Under the pieces are notes generated by a model. It made no database searches, had not been told where the DNA came from, and worked only from the letters and a program-made list of their open reading frames with translations. DNA of 64,000 nucleotides from Coriaria nepalensis (Eukaryota; Streptophyta; Magnoliopsida; Cucurbitales; Coriariaceae). Position 1 is the first letter of the stretch. Every line of letters begins with the position of its first letter. Where the stretch lies: positions 2,301,501 through 2,365,500 of the forward strand of contig CP114492.1 of NCBI GenBank assembly GCA_027186245.1, in the 5' to 3' direction. Both the position numbers and the translations under genes were made by a program. Below, piece after piece: positions 58,501 to 64,000 of this stretch.

Positions 58501-59776
58501 AGAGGTCCTTGATCTATCTGGAACGGAGTCCGCAATACCGTCATTTTCCAAGCTTACCAAGCTCAAAGAGCTTTCACTAAGATGTTGTTCAATCCCAGAG
58601 GAAGGGGTAGATTTGGGAAATCTCTTAAACCTCGAGGTTTTGGATCTTTCCAAGACTTTGATCAAGTCTCTTCCATCATCCATTGAGAAACTTATCAAGC
58701 TCCGAAAGATATTGTTAAGAGAGTGTGAGAAGCTTGCAAGACTTGTGAATTTAGAACCGTTGGATCAGTTGGAGTTTCTTGATTTATGTGGAACCAAGAT
58801 CAAGGAGTTTCCTGATTGGATGACTAAGCTGACCTGCCTACACATTGATTTGCCAAATTTGGAAGAGATTGTTAAAGATGGAGAGATGATCCAACGACTT
58901 CCAGGGAAAATAGATTTTGATCATCATGTCGTGTTCAAGAATACTACTAATAGGCCTTCTGTAACCATAAGTGGGACCGGATTTTCACAAATTTTGAAGA
59001 AAGATTCAGAATTTTGGAATGAATGCTTGAAGAAATTTTATGTCTCTATCTGCCCTTTAAAGGATCAAGGCAAAGATGATGTGGAGATCTATTGCCAACA
59101 AGAAGAAAACAGCTTTAAACATGTTTATTTGAGTTCCATTTCTGGTCAAGAAGGCGGTTTGTTTATCGAAATCTGTGAGTTCGATGAATTTCCAGATGGT
59201 TTTGAGGATGTCCTTGAGAAAGTAGAATATGTTGCTTTCACTGAAAATAGTTTTTCCGGGAAAAGCTTGTCTGATTTGGTGAAAGTGAATACCTTAAAAG
59301 GATGCTGGTTTCGGAAATGTACTGAAGTCAATAGCATTTTTGATGGAGAGAAGGAAGAGGATAGATTGAGAGAAAATTTAGAGATATTATGGGTTTCAAA
59401 TCTCCTGAAATTGGAGTCTATTTGGAAAGGGAGTAAGCAATCTGGGAGCTTTGCAAGGCTTAGACATTTATGTCTAGATTGTTGTCCCTTGATTGAAACC
59501 GTGTTCTCTCCAAATTTTTTGCCCGGTGAGCTTGAGGTTGTTCAAGTGAAATTCTGTGATAAACTGAAGAGTCTGTTTGAAGGAGGCGAAAAGGGAAAAG
59601 GTGAGTTGATGAAGTTGAAGAAATTAGAGCTGATGGAATTGCCGGAATTGATGAGCATTGGCCTTCAATTCCCGTCTCTACTAGTTAAGAACATCGTGAA
59701 CTGTCCAAAGTTGAAGGAAGAAAATCCGATGCAGAGTGAAGCATCTGATAAAGTAAGCTCAACGAACCCACAGTGA
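55574..59776 (+). CDS. Unconventional NB-LRR protein (At4g19050/At5g45510-like, about 1258 aa)
   Basis: Large NLR-like protein, possibly in pathogen sensing; no ligand can be inferred. The 3.8-kb frame has no ATG near its start. My model joins a 16-base exon (55574-55589, MSEIK + T) by GT-AG splicing to 56016-59776, giving MSEIKYIDSQIKKAEDQIEQ. P-loop GQAGVGKT at 36-43; kinase-2 YLLLILDDV at 145-153; RNBS-B LLKVLITRRD at 193-202; a charged insert (about 92-140) before kinase-2. Where GLPL is expected it reads NPARI (253-257), and no MHD is found. A winged-helix-like stretch includes NELIVNWILEGCLG. About 20 LRRs cover about 450-955 (LSLRGCKNLTRLP type), then a C-terminal region with further degenerate LRRs (about 1080-1250). 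No coiled-coil, RPW8 or TIR domain precedes the P-loop. The exon-2 body is sure; the first exon is inferred. Confidence 0.85.
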
Positions 59777-60580
59777 AGCAAACGGAGTGGTATTGGATAT
59801 GGTAATCTCTTTTTTATGACAGGATGAGCCTGAAGGCCTATTGGCTCATATTTCGTCAGTGTTTGTTTTTCTATTTTGTGGTTTGTTTTAAACTCCCCAA
59901 TCAAGTCTGTTTTTGTTTTGTTCCTTTTTGTTTTTTCTTTGCATCTTTCCTTAATGTCATTGAAACTTATCTGTAATGCTGGTTCTTCTTCTCAGCCGTG
60001 ATTGACTTGTAGTGGTATGTTGTTTTCTTAATAGATTGCAGTTTGAGCTTTCTGATGTAAATCGATTCAAAAGCCCCCTTCGATGGATAATGGCGTGCAG
60101 ATTATATGTACACACCGCAACCGCTCCAGAGGCATTCTAGTTTTCTCCCAATTAAAATTTCATTTCTACTCCGACCAATCATGCTACAACATGCATCAGC
60201 CAACCTTAGATTCAAGATGCAACAACTGGGTCAAACACTGGATGATAATTTTTTTGGCATTCTGATGCATTCAGTGAACCTACAAGTCACATCTCTTTTA
60301 CAGATTACTTCCACATAATTGAAAACCTTCCTAAGAAACAAGAGCACTTCACCAAGAACAACTCCTGCATTTCTCAGTCAAAGGTGGTTTGAAAATTATG
60401 GTTTCCCGATTCAATTTCACAACATACTGGCCTTGGTCGACGCTTAAAAATCATCCATCACTGAAGAGGTTTTCCAATCAGTTAACCGGAAGTGAGTCTT
60501 TCGCTTCATCCATCACTCAAAAGAATCACAGGAGTTCCCTTGCTAACCTCAACGGCTTCTCTTTTAAAAGAGCTACGTCA
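59777..60580. other. 3' flanks of the convergent NB-LRR and DeSI genes
   Basis: 59777 to about 60050 is probably NB-LRR 3' UTR. The DeSI 3' UTR is at about 60526-60580 and below. An ancestral DeSI stop (TGA at 60528-60526) lies in this stretch, outside the present frame. No further gene is seen. Confidence 0.55.
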
Positions 60581-63559
60581 CTATTGGGGGGTTGTGAGTA
60601 GATGATGACCCAGTTCCTCGTCTTCACTCAATGCAGATGCAGAAGATGCGATAGATCCTGAACCTTCATCATCTGTACATCATGCAAGAGGATTATAATC
60701 ATTCAATCTGATTCACAATTGTTGATTTTCGTGCATGCTATAGGTCCAATATAAATCAAATGAAAAGATTCGGTTCACAACAAAGACTGATTGAGATTTT
60801 AATCTTAATATTGATATTAGCTAAGTAAGAATCTTAAGTTGTTTATTTTTCCTCTTTCAATGAGGTAGAGAGAAAAATACAGAATTTTTAACCAAAAAAA
60901 TACCCCGTACAGAGTTATTCCAGAAATCTTACCAGAATGTGATGGATGATCAGGAAGATGTCTGACTGCTGTGATTTGAATGTTTTCTGGAAGAAGACAG
61001 TTGCAGAAAGAGCCTGAGACATGGAAACAAAATTCACTCAGATAAAGAACATTTGCAAAAACCTGTATGAGCCTCAAACACCCTCTTAATAACACCCAAG
61101 TGGATCAATTTAGGAATAAACAAGGTGTCTAGTGATACATGCTCATATAAAATTTCACTTGAAAATATAAAATTTGGATATTCAGAGAACGAATCATCAT
61201 CATCATCATTAAAACTCATTCTCATTATTTTTTAGGTTGGCTACATAAATATTGGTTCTCCAAGCTAAGCGCTTCCTTATATTATCGCCTAATCCAAAAT
61301 CTAGGATGTCTTCTTTCATCACTTTCATCTAAGTTTTCAACGGCCTACCTTATCGTCTACGCTCACCACTTAACTGTCAATCTAAACTTTGTCGAATTGG
61401 TCCCATATTTGGTCTCCTCTGCATATGATCAAATCATATTAGACGGCTCTCTCTAATTTTGTCCTCTATTGGGGCTATAACTAGATAATTCATAATCCTG
61501 TCATTCCTAATTTTATCCTTATGTATTGTACCACAAGTTTATCTTAACATACGCATCTCTGCTACCGTCATCTTATGCGTATGTTGTCCCGTAGTGGCCC
61601 AACACTCCAAACCATAAAGCATAGTTGGCTGAACGATCGTCTTGTAACACTTTTCTTTCAACCTCGTGGGCATCCTTCTATCGCATAGACTCCTGACATC
61701 AGCCTCCATTTCAGAAAATGAATACGAAAGTATAATGGCCTATTTTATTCAGAATATGAATGTAAGCAAATGCAAAAACATAAGGTGAAAAAATGACATA
61801 AAGAGAGGAAACGAGTAAGATTGCACAGCTAAAGCATTTTTAAAGAAAATAATGTGAACACTTGAGCACTGAATACAAGAATGACATTTTGAGAGCATAA
61901 AATTAATTAGTCAATTGTGCCACATTGTATCCTACAATATAAACATGTGAATTTATTAGTGTTCCTCCTTTAAGTGCCCTGATAACTAGTTCAAGTTTAA
62001 AAGGCAGCAATACACTGAGAACAAGGGTTTAGTTTCTTCAGACCTAATCCAATTCTATAAAAAATATGAGGTTATAAACTTGAGTAACCTACCAGATGTA
62101 TAAGCTACAGAGCAATCACCAACCTAGTTTTTGCAAAACCAAAAATTAAAGCAACAGAGAAATTCCTCACCTACACGGGCGAGACGATTAACCCATCCAG
62201 GAATGGGCTTCCCAGTTAATTGCATACAAACTTCCTCAGTAAAATTGTTGCAATTCTTAGCAATTAAATGATAAGTGTCCCCATGATATTTTGCAGAAAG
62301 TTGCTCCATGAATGTTTTGAATTCTGACCGAGACATATCAGTGCTACCCAACAACACTGACTGTCTGAAGATAAAGCCAGGGCAACTTCTCGGCTCTACC
62401 TCAAACACTCCACTAGAAGGGTACTCATGTGCTCCATAGCCAAACTCCATGCCATGCACTGTGCATCATATTAAGTAAATTTACTTTCTAAGCCGGAACA
62501 TCATCACTTTGAAAAAAGAAAATTGGACATTTGAATTCATCGGAAATTTACTCTTGGAAACTATTAGTGGCCATCAGTGCTTCGCCAATAAGGCGGTTGT
62601 GAATGGCCTATTTTTGTTGATTAACAAAGGGTATGTTTGAATTTTAAATTATTGATGAGTTGAATAGGTCTGGAATTGAATTTCTACATTGGAAAGACAA
62701 ATTGTAATTGGTTAAAAGTGATTTTCAGTTCCCAAAGAAAGATTAGGTAAGGGATTTAAAAAATCATTTTCATTTAAGTAGGACCAGAAATTCAAGAATT
62801 GAATTAGTGGGTCAAATATTATCTATAAATTTAGTAAAACCACTTCCATCCTTCTTAAATAATTCTTCTTTCCTTTCCTTCTCCCATAATAGAGCATCCT
62901 TGTAATTGTACTCATTTTAATGCATTCACTCTATAATTGGACGCAATTCAACTGAATCTTTTTTATACCAACATTATACCAAGACTATCCATGAGTGTTG
63001 TATATAAGTGTCTGAACTCGATATTAATGGACTTGCCTCAAGTTATAATGAAAGAATCCGAGTATATAGGCTTCTAAAGCAAACAAAAAATGGATAACCA
63101 GGGTTAGCTCCCTTGCAGTCATTTAGTTGCAAAAATAATACCAATTTTCGAATTCATAAGATGAATTCACAATAAACCCTTTACTCCCATAGTTTATCAA
63201 TTTCAATAGCTTTTCCCTTTTCCCAAGTCGGTTATATGCTACACTACTACTCTGTATGTGTTGGCTCCTGTGCAAGCAGAAATGGTTTAGAAATAAAATG
63301 CAACAAACAACTTTCAAATTCCTAACCTGTGCAAAAAAAAAAAAAAATCCAGAACTTAACAAACTGAGAAGCGTAGAATTCACATACCCTCTATACCAGA
63401 ATGGAAAATTCCAAGGCCAAACCAATAGAGGTAGTTATTAACCGGTGTAAGATCATATATATTCAGATATAACAATGCGCAATCTCTTCCTCCATTGCTC
63501 TGCCCGTCTCCTTCCCCAGAGCTCGAGCTCGAGCTCGATCTCAATGGAAATAACTGCAT
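60581..63559 (-). CDS. DeSI-like (PPPDE/DUF862) thiol peptidase, C-terminus frameshifted
   Basis: Members of this family remove SUMO or ubiquitin-like modifiers from proteins; the plant substrates are mostly unknown. Exons (minus): 63559-63388, 62458-62171, 61013-60933, 60672-60581; phases fit and give 210 aa. A Ser-rich N-terminus is followed by LYLNIYDLTPVNNYLYWFGL; the catalytic pair is His53 (GIFHSG) and Cys127 (AKNCNNF). EFGYGAHEYPSSGVFEVEP and IPGWVNRLARVG are typical. The last exon is acidic and Ser-rich (EGSGSIASSASALSEDEEL), as in relatives. A run of six C on the coding strand (60591-60586) throws the frame into a stop; with five C the conserved ending SDVALLKEKPLRLARELL would be read to a TGA at 60526. 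The catalytic domain is unaffected. Confidence 0.9.
61240..61710 (-). mobile_element. RTE-type LINE fragment in DeSI intron 2
   Basis: Minus-strand translation shows the end of an RTE-clade ORF2: CDRRMPTRLKEKCYKTIVQP (61690-61631), MLYGLECWATT (61626-61594), KMTVAEMRMLR (61578-61546), HKDKIRNDRI and RESRL, FDHMQRR further on. Stops replace some conserved Trp codons, so it is a dead 5'-truncated copy. Confidence 0.85.
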
Positions 63560-64000
63560 TGTACTAAACGAGCACCCTCACTTTTCCAGTTTTAAGCTTG
63601 AAATCACAACCCCATCTTTTTTCACACCAACCCTAAATTCATAACAAAGACAGTAAACCATTGCTCTTTCTCAGTTATATCTTTAACATTACAAACTAAA
63701 AACCAGAGAAATTAAGAATATATATATATATATCAGGCTCGCCTATTCACTCTAATGCCGATAGACTTGCAGCAAAATAGAGGTAATAAAGAAGAGAAAA
63801 TAAAAACCGTCGGTGTAAAAAGTATCTAAGCAACCCAAATGCAAACAAATTTCGTTCAGGAACGATAGAATAACTGTAAACCGAACTGAAATTGACCGGA
63901 AGAAACCCTAGAAACATTGAAATGGGCTACTGAAGGTAAAATTAGAGCAGAAGAAGAAATTCAAGAACTTACGAGAGGATTGAGAATTTGGAAAAATAGG
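63560..64000 (-). promoter_or_regulatory. Leader of the DeSI gene, probably with a 5' UTR intron
   Basis: On the minus strand CTCTC/GTAAGTTC at 63980-63965 is a good splice donor, so an untranslated first exon may end at 63973 and the transcript start may lie beyond the window. A TA run lies at 63721-63733. No other gene is seen. Confidence 0.4.

Noticed and set aside
1..64000. CRISPR arrays, bacterial insertion sequences, operons
   Set aside because: The window is plant nuclear DNA; the direct repeats seen are LTRs, microsatellites or local duplications.

Overview
The window is nuclear DNA from a dicot plant. It is AT-rich, its genes are interrupted by short GT-AG introns, every recognisable protein belongs to a land-plant family, and the gaps hold Copia, Gypsy, LINE, SINE and MULE/FAR1-type relics. 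I cannot name the species from sequence alone. All gene models below were built by hand from reading frames, splice signals and family knowledge; nothing was searched.

Layout. 1-664 (-): 5' part of a DREB-type AP2/ERF transcription factor, running off the left edge. 3.1-8.4 kb (-): a decayed Ty1/copia element with a primer-binding site, polypurine tract, one full LTR and one cut LTR. 9.2-15.8 kb (-): a complete 14-exon peroxisomal acyl-CoA oxidase (ACX1 type, 664 aa), with a SINE and a tandem duplication inside intron 7. 16.8-19.0 kb (-): a SHAQKYF-type single-MYB repressor (KUA1/MYBH type, 359 aa). 21.7-23.1 kb (+): a FAR1/FRS (MULE-derived) pseudogene. 25.4-26.3 kb (+): a DUF1639 protein. 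29-33.8 kb (+): a Gypsy gag-protease remnant. 34.4-36 kb (+): the 3' end of a LINE. 38.4-40.5 kb (+): a six-exon PTPMT1-type dual-specificity phosphatase. 60.6-63.6 kb (-): a DeSI/PPPDE peptidase gene with a C-terminal frameshift and a LINE piece in an intron.

The most interesting part is 41-60 kb. Four genes form a dismantled immune-receptor locus: an LRR protein that carries a winged-helix-like block but no nucleotide-binding domain (41344-43998); an NB-ARC-only protein that stops just after its GLPL motif (48559-49449); a polytopic DUF4220/DUF594 membrane protein in divergent orientation to it (50964-53156); and a large unconventional NB-LRR protein with a normal P-loop but no GLPL or MHD motif (55574-59776). 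The NB-ARC-only and LRR proteins are complementary: together they hold roughly the parts of one NLR. From memory, Arabidopsis has a comparable group near At5g45440-At5g45540 (P-loop NTPases, LRR proteins and DUF594 membrane proteins), so the grouping looks conserved. That suggests, but does not show, that the products work together, perhaps at a membrane.

A second structural point links this locus to its neighbour. Two short blocks that flank the PTPMT1 gene (38270-38339 and 40990-41042) recur in the same order near 50181-50335 with almost nothing between them, as though a duplicated copy had lost PTPMT1, or as though break repair had copied both patches as filler.
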